Assembly: GCF_030145185.1 (NCBI RefSeq) | Contig: NZ_JAQYWB010000045.1 | Coordinates: forward strand, 1-50,766 | Length of the DNA: 50,766 nucleotides | Direction of reading: 5' to 3' | Source: Desulfoluna sp. | Lineage (GTDB): Bacteria; Desulfobacterota; Desulfobacteria; Desulfobacterales; Desulfolunaceae | Part shown: one piece after another, positions 35,538-44,227 of the stretch | Position numbering within the stretch: the first letter of the stretch is position 1 | How the letters are laid out: every line of letters starts with the position of its first letter | Position numbers and translations under genes: made by a program | The notes under the pieces: generated by a model | Told to the model about the DNA's origin: nothing | Databases searched by the model: none | The model's input: the letters and a program-made list of their open reading frames with translations, nothing else

Positions 35538-35635
35538 TTCAGCTGAATTTACGGGTCTGATTTATCCGGGAAGACTCTTTCAAGACCAAGGGCTCTCTCC
35601 AGAGATTCAGGTAAGATTTTTTTGCGAGTCCTGAA

Positions 35636-36073
35636 TCAATCTGCATCCTGATCCGGAACATCTGAAACAAGCCGCTTGCCCATGCTCACCACCGGATCCT
35701 GGGTATACCCCACCCCTTTATAAAACTGGATCACCGCTTCATGGGTGGATCGAATCTGAAGGTTGATCTTGGAACAACCGACCTGACGCATCAGATCCTC
35801 TGCACGTCTCATCATCACCGCGCCCAACCCTGAGCCCTGAAGCTCCGGGTGGACGGCAAGGTAGTTGATCCACCCCCGGTGCCCCTCATAGCCCACCATG
35901 CACGTCGAGACGATTCGCCCTCCCTCTTCTCCCACCAGAAACCACTCCGGATTGACCTTCAATTTTCGTTCGATGTCCTTTTCCGGGTTGTTTTGCGGCA
36001 CGGCCAGCCCGCACAAACCCCACAACCGAATCACCGCCTCACTGTCTGAAGAATGATAAGAGCGAATATCCAT
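35636..36073 (-). CDS. YpeA-type GNAT acetyltransferase
   Basis: A 145-residue N-acetyltransferase. Clear correspondences with E. coli YpeA are AVIRLWGLCGL, NNPEKDIERKL, GYEGHRGWINYLAVHPELQG (acetyl-CoA strand), QGSGLGAVMMRRAEDL with the pyrophosphate loop, GCSKINLQIR and the end VSMGKRL. The ATG at 36073 has AAGGA about ten bases upstream; a GTG eight codons earlier is possible. The acceptor substrate is unknown in this family. It stands alone, convergent with the nik operon. Confidence 0.9.
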   Translation of the reverse strand: MDIRSYHSSDSEAVIRLWGLCGLAVPQNNPEKDIERKLKVNPEWFLVGEEGGRIVSTCMVGYEGHRGWINYLAVHPELQGSGLGAVMMRRAEDLMRQVGCSKINLQIRSTHEAVIQFYKGVGYTQDPVVSMGKRLVSDVPDQDAD

Positions 36074-36480
36074 AGACCGCTTTTCCTTAATTTTCACGAA
36101 TTTGCAATTGACTGATAAAAGGATTCGATATAATTAATTTATATTGAGAAATATGTGCTAAGTTAAATTCAATCAAGCCATAAGCCCTTTAAATATTGGC
36201 TCATACCACAAAGCACCAAAATAAGTCATTCGTCTCTCCGCACGGCGAGCCACTTATTTCAACAACCGTTTCATCAATAACTTTTCAAATTCATTCAATT
36301 TAATAAATCAGCTTTTTACCACCCCTTACAAGCCAAAAGCAAACAGAAACAGATGAAAAAATACTTATTTTGGAAAGATGCCTGTACTGAAACATTCAGC
36401 CATAGTCATTGTTTTATCGAACATTTCGTTTATTTTTGTCCGAGCCCTGACACAACAAAATAAATATGGAGTATTTTGTC
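36074..36480. other. AT-rich intergenic region
   Basis: About 400 bases, much richer in A and T than the DNA to the left. It probably contains promoters for the divergent acetyltransferase and NHL-repeat genes. No repeat copy, hairpin or small gene was recognised. It marks the point where the GC-rich core gives way to accessory DNA. Confidence 0.45.
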
Positions 36481-38796
36481 ATGAGACACCACTCAATCAA
36501 AGCAATGGTTCTTCTGCTTGGTCTAACGATAACCGTATCTGCCCATGCCTTTACCAATGGCCAGGAAGCAACGTATGTGCTCGGGCAGCCGGATTTTGTC
36601 AGCAATTCGGAGGGCACAACATCCACCACCTTTAATAATGTAAGAGATATAGCGCTCGATCTGGTCCACAAGAAGCTTTATGTCGCCGATAAAGACAATC
36701 ATCGCGTGCTTCGATTCGCTTACCCCATCACAGCCAATCAACCCGCAGCAGAATGTGTTTTCGGCCAGCCCGATTTTGTATCTGGAATTCCACCCACGGA
36801 GCCACGAAAAAATACATTTTTAAATCCTTTTGGGATTACCGTGGATTCAAGTGGACGCCTCTGGGTTTCCTCGGGTGACCATCGCGTGGTGTGGTTCAAC
36901 AACGCTCACCTGATCAGCAGCAACCAGCCCGATGCGGACGGGGTGTTGGGCCAGCCTGACTTCACATCAAACGCAGGCGGCCTCACGCAAAAAACGATGA
37001 ACAGCCCCATGGGTATCGACATCGATATAAATGGAACACTCTATGTCTCGGAAGCGGATAACAACCGCGTCCTGCGATTTGACCATGCCGCGTCAAAAGC
37101 CAATGGCGCAGGGGCTGACGGTGTGCTGGGGCAGCCGGACTTCACCACCAACACAGCAGCCACGGATCAGTCGACCCTGAGCCGCCCTATTGGCGTGCGG
37201 GTGTACGGGACCACTCTGTTTGTCGGAGATCGAAGCAACGGGCGTATTTTACGTTTTGACCATGCCGCCTCCAAAGCCAATGGGGCAGAGGCTGACGGCG
37301 TGCTGGGACAAGCTGACTTCACGACCAATGCCGGAACCATCACCCAAAACACCCTGCACGCGGCCGGCAAAATGGCCATCGGAGGGACCGGACAACTCAT
37401 GGTTGCCGATGGATTCGACGCGGACCGGGTCATTATTTTCAACGATGTCCTCTCCAAAGCAAACGGAGCGGATGCCGATGGGGTTCTTGGCCAGCCGGAC
37501 TTCACCTCGTCCGGGACCGGACTTGCCCAAAACCGACTGAACATGGATTCCCATGGGGGCGGGCTTACCATAGACAGCAGCACCAACACGCTGTTTGTGT
37601 GTGACGACAACAACAACCGGGTCATGGTTTTCGTGGGCACTCTTTCCGGGCCCGAGTTCAACCTGAAAAAGGGTGCCCACTATCTTCCCGAAGGCAGCCG
37701 GGTGGATTTTGGGTCAGCGCAATCGGAGGCCACCTTCACCATAGAAAACCCAGGGGACACAAATCTTTCATTTGAGGAAACCCCCATCATTACCCTCACT
37801 GGAACCGATGCCGATCAGTTTTCGGTGCTGACACAACCGACATCCCCCGTGCCCCCTTTAAGCAGCACGACCTTTAGCGTACGATTCCGCCCCACGACCC
37901 TGGGTGACAAGACCGCCAATATAAGCATCACCAGCAATGATTCCGATGAAAACCCATTCAGAATCACCCTGACAGCCAGCGTGCCCACCGTTCCAACCTA
38001 TTCATTGACGGTTAAAAAAAGCGGAACGGGTACGGGGACCGTCTCATCCTCACCTGCCGGCATCGACTGCGGAACCGATTGCGATCACTTCTTCGATATC
38101 GACACCTCCGTCGCCTTAACGACGTCCCCGGCAACCGGGTCTGCCTTTGACGGCTGGTCCGGTGAAGGGATCACCGGAACAAACTCATACCAGATGATCA
38201 CAACGGATCTGAACCGCACGGTGACCGCAACCTTTAATGTAGACACCGACATCGACGGCATCAGCAATACCGTTGAAGATGCCGGTCCGAACCAGGGCGA
38301 CGGAAATAACAATGGAACCCTTGATTCAGTCGAGGATCATGTCGCAACATTTCTCAACACAGAATCCGAGTATGTGACCCTGGTATCCACCACCGGCACG
38401 AATTTATCCGGAGTATCGGCCCAGGAAAATCCTTCGGAAGACGATGAGCCAAATGTCACCTTCCCCTCCAGCTTTTATGAATTTTCAATTGTTGGGTTAA
38501 CGGCGGGATCGGCCCACACCGTCACGCTCTATCTGCCCTTGGACCCCACGTTAGACACCTACTACAAGTACGGTCCGGAACCTGGAATCACCTCGGCCCA
38601 CTGGTATAAATTCGAATACAATGGAACAACCGGTGCCAAGATTGAGCATACGAAAACCCAAACCGTCATCACCCTTCATTTTGTAGACGGCCAGAGAGGG
38701 GATGATGACCTGAGCGCAAACGGAATTGTCGTTGATATCGGGGCACCGGCTTCGAAAAACCAGGGTTCAGGAGGATGCTTCATTAATAGCCTTTAA
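36481..38796 (+). CDS. Secreted NHL-repeat protein with C-terminal sorting-like tail
   Basis: About 771 residues. Signal peptide MRHHSIKAMVLLLGLTITVS, cleaved after AHA. Residues about 15-400 are NHL/beta-propeller repeats of roughly 70 residues, each opening with VLGQPDF (or a close variant) and containing LYVADKDNHRVLRF-like blades. Residues about 400-500 form an anchor-type immunoglobulin-like domain (FTIENPGDTNLSFEE). Next comes a bacterial repeat domain (YSLTVKKSGTGTGTVSSSPA with CGTDC). A calcium-type or anchor-U segment (DAGPNQGDGNNNGTLDSVED) follows. The tail ends SGGCFINSL, resembling the GG-CFIATA tails of many such surface proteins. The ATG at 36481 has GGAG nine bases upstream; the ATG at 36466 is rejected as start. 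Binding target unknown. Confidence 0.82.
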   Translation: MRHHSIKAMVLLLGLTITVSAHAFTNGQEATYVLGQPDFVSNSEGTTSTTFNNVRDIALDLVHKKLYVADKDNHRVLRFAYPITANQPAAECVFGQPDFVSGIPPTEPRKNTFLNPFGITVDSSGRLWVSSGDHRVVWFNNAHLISSNQPDADGVLGQPDFTSNAGGLTQKTMNSPMGIDIDINGTLYVSEADNNRVLRFDHAASKANGAGADGVLGQPDFTTNTAATDQSTLSRPIGVRVYGTTLFVGDRSNGRILRFDHAASKANGAEADGVLGQADFTTNAGTITQNTLHAAGKMAIGGTGQLMVADGFDADRVIIFNDVLSKANGADADGVLGQPDFTSSGTGLAQNRLNMDSHGGGLTIDSSTNTLFVCDDNNNRVMVFVGTLSGPEFNLKKGAHYLPEGSRVDFGSAQSEATFTIENPGDTNLSFEETPIITLTGTDADQFSVLTQPTSPVPPLSSTTFSVRFRPTTLGDKTANISITSNDSDENPFRITLTASVPTVPTYSLTVKKSGTGTGTVSSSPAGIDCGTDCDHFFDIDTSVALTTSPATGSAFDGWSGEGITGTNSYQMITTDLNRTVTATFNVDTDIDGISNTVEDAGPNQGDGNNNGTLDSVEDHVATFLNTESEYVTLVSTTGTNLSGVSAQENPSEDDEPNVTFPSSFYEFSIVGLTAGSAHTVTLYLPLDPTLDTYYKYGPEPGITSAHWYKFEYNGTTGAKIEHTKTQTVITLHFVDGQRGDDDLSANGIVVDIGAPASKNQGSGGCFINSL

Positions 38797-39160
38797 TGGC
38801 TGGCGTCTTTTCAGGCAGGGTACAAAAAATAAAGGCAAAAAAAAAGCCTCCGGCGGCCCTGCCGGGGGCTAAACTTTCGAAAAGTTTAACAAACAAGTTC
38901 TGTAACTATTCAGCTATCCATTTTTTCTTTATGACCCCGGTCTGACAGCACCCTACGCTTTTCATCTTCCCCGCGCAGGCGGGGATCCATGGTGATTGTG
39001 AGAAAGCGTATGCGTTGCGTCTTTTTATGGTGACGTCACCCGAGCATGGATCCCCGGTCATCCGGTTGTTCCTGCGTTGCAGGGTGTTTCAGGTTGCGGT
39101 CAGGCCGTATGCAACGACTCCCCGGAGAGCCGGGGAAGACGATTACATGAAATATCCGGG
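38797..39160. other. Repeat-rich intergenic region
   Basis: Holds a palindromic repeat copy (38846-38905), a GGGGATCCATG / CATGGATCCCC inverted pair (about 38982-38992 and 39044-39054), and the right terminus of a TA-flanked repeat (39145-39163). No gene was recognised. Confidence 0.5.
38836..38912. repeat. GCCTCCGGCGGC-type repeat, copy D, terminator-like
   Basis: After an A-run, GCCTCCGGCGGCCCTGCCGG forms a GC-rich hairpin, followed by AAACTTTCGAAAAGTTT, a second hairpin, and AACAAACAAGTTCTGTAACTATTCAGCT. The last 14 bases are the terminus of the family. It follows the NHL gene and could terminate it. Confidence 0.7.
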
Positions 39161-39163
39161 CTA
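39145..39163. repeat. TA-flanked repeat, isolated right terminus
   Basis: ACATGAAATATCCGGGCTA matches the right end of the family. The rest of the copy is not recognisable to the left. The terminal CTA provides the minus-strand TAG stop codon of the SUMF1-type gene. Confidence 0.7.
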
Positions 39164-40111
39164 AGAGCCAGCAACCCGTTCTACCACAAGCCTGAATCCC
39201 AGCCCACTGCCGGAAGAATCCTTTGCAAAAGGGAATCGACGCGTGCAGCGAACACTCCAGGCATCCAAGTTATAGCTGCCACCGCGCGCAACCAGATCAG
39301 GAGAGTCTCCCTCTGTTACCGGATTTTTCCTGTCATGACGTTTATAGGCATCCTCGCTATATGTATCCCGGCACCATTCCCAGACATTCCCACTCATATC
39401 AAAGAGCCCAAAACCATTGGGTTTTTTAGTACAGACCGCCTGGGTTCGACCACTGTTGTTTTCGCCATACCAGGCCACCGAATCCGGCTCACTGCTTCCG
39501 GAATAGATATCCTCGTTTCCGCCGCTTCGTGCCGCATATTCCCACTCCGCTTCGCTGGGAAGACAAAAGGTAAAAGCCCCTTTATTTTTTTCTTCAAGAG
39601 CCTCAATAAACATACAAATATCACCAAATGAAATCTGCTCAACGGGGTGATTGGAACCCGATTTAAAGCACGACGGATTGTCACCCATCACGGCTTCCCA
39701 GTCGCCCTGAGTGACGAGAGTTTTTCCAAGGTAAAACCCATCAAGTTCGACCTCATGAACCGGAGCTTCGTTGTCTACACCATCACCGGTTGCATCACCC
39801 ATCAAAAACGTTCCACCTGGAATAAAAATAAATTCCATGCCAGCTACAGATTCCCTAAGTTCATGTAAAGGCTCAGTCCTGTCCGCAGGTGACGGATTAT
39901 TTCCCAGGTGACACCCATTCTTATGTTCCGGAAGCCGGCAAAGACATTCGGAACACAGAATTCTCGTATGACATTCAGGACACAATCGCCAGTTTGACTT
40001 TATTTCAATCCCGCACCCTGAGCAGACAAACCCGCTGAGGTTCACTTCACACCCCGGGCAAATGGTCCAATGTGCTTTCAAGTGTTCGCCACAAAATTTA
40101 CAAATATCCAT
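39161..40111 (-). CDS. Zinc-ribbon protein with SUMF1/formylglycine-generating-enzyme-like domain
   Basis: 316 residues, cytoplasmic. The first 70 residues contain four CxxC pairs plus extra Cys (CKFCGEHLKAHWTICPGC, CSGCGIEI, CPEC, CSECLC), i.e. two or three zinc ribbons. From about residue 90 the FGE-sulfatase domain runs: MEFIFIPGGTFLMGD, PVHEVELDGFYLGKTLVTQG, LPSEAEWEYAARSGG, FGLFDMSGNVWEWCRD, RGGSYNLD and GLGFRLVVE. True formylglycine synthases need a pair of active-site cysteines; this is more like the broad SUMF1-like family linked to signalling or binding. Start is ATG 40111. The TAG stop comes from a TA-flanked repeat. Confidence 0.85.
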   Translation of the reverse strand: MDICKFCGEHLKAHWTICPGCEVNLSGFVCSGCGIEIKSNWRLCPECHTRILCSECLCRLPEHKNGCHLGNNPSPADRTEPLHELRESVAGMEFIFIPGGTFLMGDATGDGVDNEAPVHEVELDGFYLGKTLVTQGDWEAVMGDNPSCFKSGSNHPVEQISFGDICMFIEALEEKNKGAFTFCLPSEAEWEYAARSGGNEDIYSGSSEPDSVAWYGENNSGRTQAVCTKKPNGFGLFDMSGNVWEWCRDTYSEDAYKRHDRKNPVTEGDSPDLVARGGSYNLDAWSVRCTRRFPFAKDSSGSGLGFRLVVERVAGS

Positions 40112-40164
40112 ATTATTCCAGTATTTATTATATATATTTTTGTACAGTTTGCTCAAAAAGCAAT

Positions 40165-40293
40165 GCCTCCGGCGGCAAGGTGAGCCACCTTGAAAGCAGG
40201 TTGCTAATGCGTTGCCCCCTTGTCACGGCATTGCCTACCGATACCGGTTAAATGGTCCGCCACAGACGCAGGCGGACTTGTCACGCCGGAGGC
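40165..40293. repeat. GCCTCCGGCGGC-type palindromic repeat, copy B
   Basis: Begins GCCTCCGGCGGCAAGGTG and GCCACCTTGAAAGC as in copy A, then an extra insertion of about 56 bases, and closes with ACGCCGGAGGC. The flanking TTCCCCGGATCA is shared with copy A. Confidence 0.8.
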
Positions 40294-40410
40294 TTTTGCG
40301 TAGGCGGATTCCCCGGATCAAATCACATTCGCCTTTGAAAGGAAATTTAATCAAGAATAATTTTAAAACCTGTTTGTTAAACCCGTCTTTATAAAATCAG
40401 GCAAACGCTT

Positions 40411-40453
40411 AACCACCGGCAGGACCGTCGGAGGCATAAGCTGAATAGTTACC
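40411..40453. repeat. GCCTCCGGCGGC-type repeat, inverted terminus (copy E)
   Basis: Read on the minus strand it starts GGTAACTATTCAGCTTATGC and continues CTCCGACGGTCCTGCCGG, matching copy C at 45310 with few changes. The 15-base end is an exact match to that of copy C. Confidence 0.7.
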
Positions 40454-40474
40454 AAAAACTTTAAATATTTTTTG

Positions 40475-40872
40475 AACCACGAAAAGCACGAAAGACACGA
40501 AAAAAAGAACCATTGGCATAAAATAAAATTTGATTACCTTCTATTCACAGCCCTACCCAGGGAATATACCCCACTTGCAACATGTTGAAATAGTAGGGCT
40601 ATAGACCCACTGCGGCTGTCAGAGCTATGGAGTCCATGAAGGCTTACGACGTCAGCCACCCACTCATGGCTTTTTTATAATTGATGGAGCGCAGCGACTC
40701 CTCGAACGAAGAACCAAGAACCAAGCACGAAGAACGCTTTTAACAAACCACCCTGTTGGAAACATCAATGTCCTTGATGGTGGCTGAGAATGGGTGGTAA
40801 TCAGAAAATAAAATCTCTTTGGGGGCGGCTGAATGCTCCCCTGTTCGTGTTTTTCGTGTGGTTCGTGGTTAA
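40475..40872. repeat. Inverted pair of CACGAAA-rich motifs
   Basis: GAACCACGAAAAGCACGAAA at the left and its approximate complement, GTGTTTTTCGTGTGGTTCGT, at the right, about 340 bases apart. Such motifs are common in intergenic DNA of environmental bacteria; here they frame non-coding DNA. Confidence 0.45.
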
Positions 40873-41086
40873 ACTGCCCTTTGCTTGATAGCCAAACCAT
40901 CGGCACAAACTATAAGCGGACGCATAATGCAAAAAGACAAGCGCATGGCGTCTGTCCCCTGGTCCCCCTGATCCCTGTCCATAGACCCTTTTCTAATAAT
41001 TTCAAGAACAATGCATCATTCCCACAAGGGATAGAACACATAAACTTGTTGATAATTACAACCCAATTTCGTAAGATTTCAGATCT

Positions 41087-41398
41087 GTGAAGATACATGT
41101 GTTGCCCTCTGACCGAAGTCGCCAGATAGGTGATGCCCACCACGACACCTGATGGGGTCCCGTTGCGACTTAAGATTTGGCAGGCTTTTAAACAGATAAC
41201 CTTCCACTCTGCAATCTACTCTGAATAAAGGCCTTTCTTACGGCAAGACTCCAATGGTTCGGTTTCATTCAGTGCAGCCGTCTCCAGCACGGCGGTTAGC
41301 CTCTCTTCCGAACTCCATGTGTTGGGATATTGCCTGGCCCAGGCACAGCTACCTCCTGAGATAAAACCTGTTTTCGCCATATGCACAACGTTCCACAC
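41087..41398 (-). pseudogene. Degenerate IS3-family transposase (orfA and orfB fragments)
   Basis: Two fragments in the correct order on the minus strand. At 41216-41398 the frame ends ETAALNETEPLESCRKKGLYSE, matching the orfA helix-turn-helix segment of IS3-family elements (ETAALNEAELAEYCRRKGLYPE in related proteins, from memory), then stops. At about 41087-41177 the sequence ITYLATSVRGQHMYLH matches the start of the orfB integrase core, with the upstream PHQVSWW in another frame, showing a frameshift. Most of the element is missing, including both ends. It is certainly inactive. Confidence 0.6.
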
Positions 41399-41517
41399 AC
41401 AATCCCTCAGTCATTTACAAGTAAAATAACCGACAGGCAGAAATAATGGTGATTATGACCGTTATGTCATGTACCCGGATTTTTGAAATCATCCATTCAT
41501 ATTGAGGTGGTTAGAGT

Positions 41518-43950
41518 ATGAATATCTCAGATCGCAGACCCAATCTAAAGCTCGAGAGAAAAACAAGATGTCACAACGGGTTGCATGGGGCAGGTGGTAA
41601 CTCGACCCATTCATGGTCAACCTCGGCATGGCTCGGCAGGTGTTGCCCCGTACGACAGCCCATGAAATGGAGCCGCTTCGTACCTTCGAGTTCCTTGCCT
41701 CTTCTTTTCATTATTTTCACTGCCATGCTTTATATGACATCGGGTTGCACGGGTGGAAGCAACGCCTCGCTTCTTGTTCCCGGTGAATTCGGGGTATCAC
41801 AAACAGAGAGGTCGGCGCTTTTCCAGCAACTCGACCGCTTTGAGCCTGGAGAACGAAAACGCGCGGCCAAGAAACTGGGCAAAGTCGGCCCCGTAACGAA
41901 TCGCTATATATCATCGCTTTTACATGTCATTGAAAGCAGCAGCCATTCCGAACGAGTGGCAGCCGTGAATAAAATTGGCGAATGCGGAACTCATATGGCA
42001 GAGACAACAGATGTCTTGTGCCGTTCACTTCAGGATACGAACCCAAAGGTTCGTGCCGCTTCTGCCCGCTCTCTCAAGCAGATTGCCAAAAAACTATCCC
42101 CTGCGGTTCAGCCCCTGGAACAGATAAAAGCGACGCCAGGTGGGGACAAAGACACTGACCATCAGAAACTCATCACCTCAGCCGAAAAGGCCAGCGGTGT
42201 TCTTCTTACCCAGATAACAAAAATAGAACGGGCGCTTGCCATTTTTTCCGGAAAGAGTTCCCCGCTGATCGCACAAGGCATTGCCGATGAGAAAAAAACA
42301 GAAGAGATGGTTTCCCTGGCTGAAAACCCGATCCAGACAGAAGAGTCACACCCTGATTCTGAGATAGATGCCGGCGGTGTCGGGATACCTCTCAACCCGT
42401 ACTATCACTCTTCTCTCTCCCCTGAGTTGCGCAGGGAAATAGATGAGCTGGACGGCTTCTCAACCCGAAAAAGGAGGGGCGCCGCTCATACCATTGAACG
42501 GATGTGCTTAGAACATCTCAGGCCCATACCGGATCATGTCAGCTTACTTAAAAATCAGCGTTCTGAGACTCCAATTGAAACACTTGCCTTTGACATGGAG
42601 GTGGCTGTCTCAGCCCTTTGTCGCTCAATGCAGGATGTCGATTATGAGGTTAGAATCCATTCCGCAACCACCCTTGGAACGATTGCCGGTGCTTTTGCTG
42701 TCACCGTTGCGCCCCTTGAGACAGCCATAGAAGAGGTGGAACAGAAATTAAAAAGTCAGGAGGATATGCCGGATCGTATGTGGAATGGGTTGCTTCTCAA
42801 AACCTTTAAGCAATCATGTGAAAATGCGCTGAAACATGTTCACTGGATCCTAGGAAAAAGCGTCACGGTCCTGGTAGGACAGCGAGATATTCCATCCTAT
42901 GAGGTAAGAAATGCGGCTGCAGAGGCGATAAAAAAAATAAACTCTGGATTGATCGCTTCAGGCGCGACACCTGAAAAAACAAAAAAGAAAAAACCGACTG
43001 AAGCGTTGGAAGCCCCCGAGGTAGAGGCTGCATCACTGGCTTATTATGAAAAAGAGAGAAAAATGTTTCTCCTGATGCATGATCTTGAACATCCCTATGT
43101 AAGCATTGGACGGAAAGCAGCCAGAGAATTGGGGGCGATGGGACCTGAGGCAACAGCCGCGGTACCTGCACTGATTAAGGCGATCAAAAACAAGTCCAAC
43201 TGGTACCCCGAATATCACTATGTGATTGAGGAATCAATCAGAGCTCTCGGTAAAATAGGTCCTTCCGCCGAAGGGGCCATTCCGGTTCTTATGGAATTAC
43301 TGGATGAGCATCATAATACCGCCATACGGGGAGGAGCGGCAATTTCCCTGGGACTTATCAGCAAAGATACGGAAACAGTGGTTCCCAAGCTGATAGACCT
43401 CCTCAACCATGCGCATGCGACACCGGTTAAGGCGGCAGTATCCGAGGCATTGGGATCTTTTCCATCCGGGCCACATTCCGGGATATGTTACCGGGAGCTA
43501 CTCAAAGTACTCGAAAAATCATCCGGTACCGTCAGCTTAAATGCGTTCAAGTCTCTTTCACTCTACGAAGCCAAAAACAGGGGAATCGGTCTTGTCACAT
43601 GGGCCCCCCTGGAGGGGTATGTGTGTGGCTACCAGGTACTCCTGAAGACGAAAACGGGAGATTTCGTCACCTTCATTGATACCGGAATGGAAACCGTCAT
43701 CAATCTTGGACAATTTCCCCAGTATCAGGAGGATACACATCAGATCAAAGTCATGGCCCGCAGAGGGATCGCTGTCGTTGATATTCCATGGTCCCACGTG
43801 GACGTGCAAAAGATTTTAACCGTGGCCGCCGCCAGTGAAAAGGACCCGGAGGTAAAAACAGGGAAGGACAAGGCCCTGGCGCTTCTGAAAGCTGGGGAGT
43901 TACTCCAGGACAGAGTGAACGAAGCGACCCCCGACATCATGGTTCCATAA
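41518..43950 (+). CDS. Membrane-anchored HEAT-repeat protein
   Basis: 810 residues. A hydrophobic segment near residues 55-75 (LPLLFIIFTAMLYMTSGC) ends in a lipobox-like SGC, but 50 or more residues lie before it, which is unusual; an internal ATG at 41662 would give a normal lipoprotein signal but has no ribosome binding site, while the ATG at 41518 has AGGTGG. The rest is largely HEAT-type helical repeats: CRSLQDTNPKVRAASARSL and CRSMQDVDYEVRIHSATTL are related internal copies, and about residues 515-660 hold the clearest repeats (AVPALIKAIKNKSNW, AIPVLMELLDEHHN). The last 100 residues switch to a non-repeat region. Probably a protein-binding surface on the membrane; the partner is unknown. 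Confidence 0.78.
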   Translation: MNISDRRPNLKLERKTRCHNGLHGAGGNSTHSWSTSAWLGRCCPVRQPMKWSRFVPSSSLPLLFIIFTAMLYMTSGCTGGSNASLLVPGEFGVSQTERSALFQQLDRFEPGERKRAAKKLGKVGPVTNRYISSLLHVIESSSHSERVAAVNKIGECGTHMAETTDVLCRSLQDTNPKVRAASARSLKQIAKKLSPAVQPLEQIKATPGGDKDTDHQKLITSAEKASGVLLTQITKIERALAIFSGKSSPLIAQGIADEKKTEEMVSLAENPIQTEESHPDSEIDAGGVGIPLNPYYHSSLSPELRREIDELDGFSTRKRRGAAHTIERMCLEHLRPIPDHVSLLKNQRSETPIETLAFDMEVAVSALCRSMQDVDYEVRIHSATTLGTIAGAFAVTVAPLETAIEEVEQKLKSQEDMPDRMWNGLLLKTFKQSCENALKHVHWILGKSVTVLVGQRDIPSYEVRNAAAEAIKKINSGLIASGATPEKTKKKKPTEALEAPEVEAASLAYYEKERKMFLLMHDLEHPYVSIGRKAARELGAMGPEATAAVPALIKAIKNKSNWYPEYHYVIEESIRALGKIGPSAEGAIPVLMELLDEHHNTAIRGGAAISLGLISKDTETVVPKLIDLLNHAHATPVKAAVSEALGSFPSGPHSGICYRELLKVLEKSSGTVSLNAFKSLSLYEAKNRGIGLVTWAPLEGYVCGYQVLLKTKTGDFVTFIDTGMETVINLGQFPQYQEDTHQIKVMARRGIAVVDIPWSHVDVQKILTVAAASEKDPEVKTGKDKALALLKAGELLQDRVNEATPDIMVP

Positions 43951-44033
43951 TGCGGGAGACTGCGTCGTTTCAAATGATCCCTTGCTTTGCAAGATGGCTC
44001 CCGGCGGGGTGCCGGATGATACGTGAATGCATA

Positions 44034-44184
44034 TAGCCCGGATATTTCATGAGAAAACGATTTTTCTGCAGCAATAAGGATTATTACAGGCTGTTCCTTT
44101 GAAAAATTTGGATATTTGTAAAATACAAAATGTAATTCACGTTTTCTACTCGATGTTCTCACCCTTCGGGAAATAATCGGGATA
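44034..44184. repeat. TA-flanked short repeat element, copy 2 (151 bp)
   Basis: Starts TAGCCCGGATATTTCATGAG and ends TTCGGGAAATAATCGGGATA. It includes ACAAAATGTAATTCACGTTT and TCTCACCCTTCGGG, found in other copies. It is in the opposite orientation to copy 1. No coding sequence. It lies between two secreted-protein genes. Confidence 0.8.
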
Positions 44185-44227
44185 GTGTACAACACTTAAA
44201 TAAAATTGTGATTTTTGGAGGCAAAAC

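Larger units (their letters stand above)
40112..41086. other. Long non-coding, repeat-rich stretch
   Basis: Contains a GCCTCCGGCGGC-type repeat (40165-40293), an inverted terminus of the same family (40411-40453), and an inverted pair of CACGAAA-rich motifs (about 40475-40506 and 40843-40872). It also holds a long weak stem (CCATGA / TCATGG followed by TTTTTT, 40632-40677). Small open frames on both strands show no family resemblance. It appears to be a graveyard of mobile DNA. Confidence 0.5.

Noticed and set aside
41448-41470. Another terminus of the TA-flanked repeat (TACCCGGATTTTTGAAATC)
   Set aside because: The first ten bases fit but the rest diverges; too short to separate from chance.
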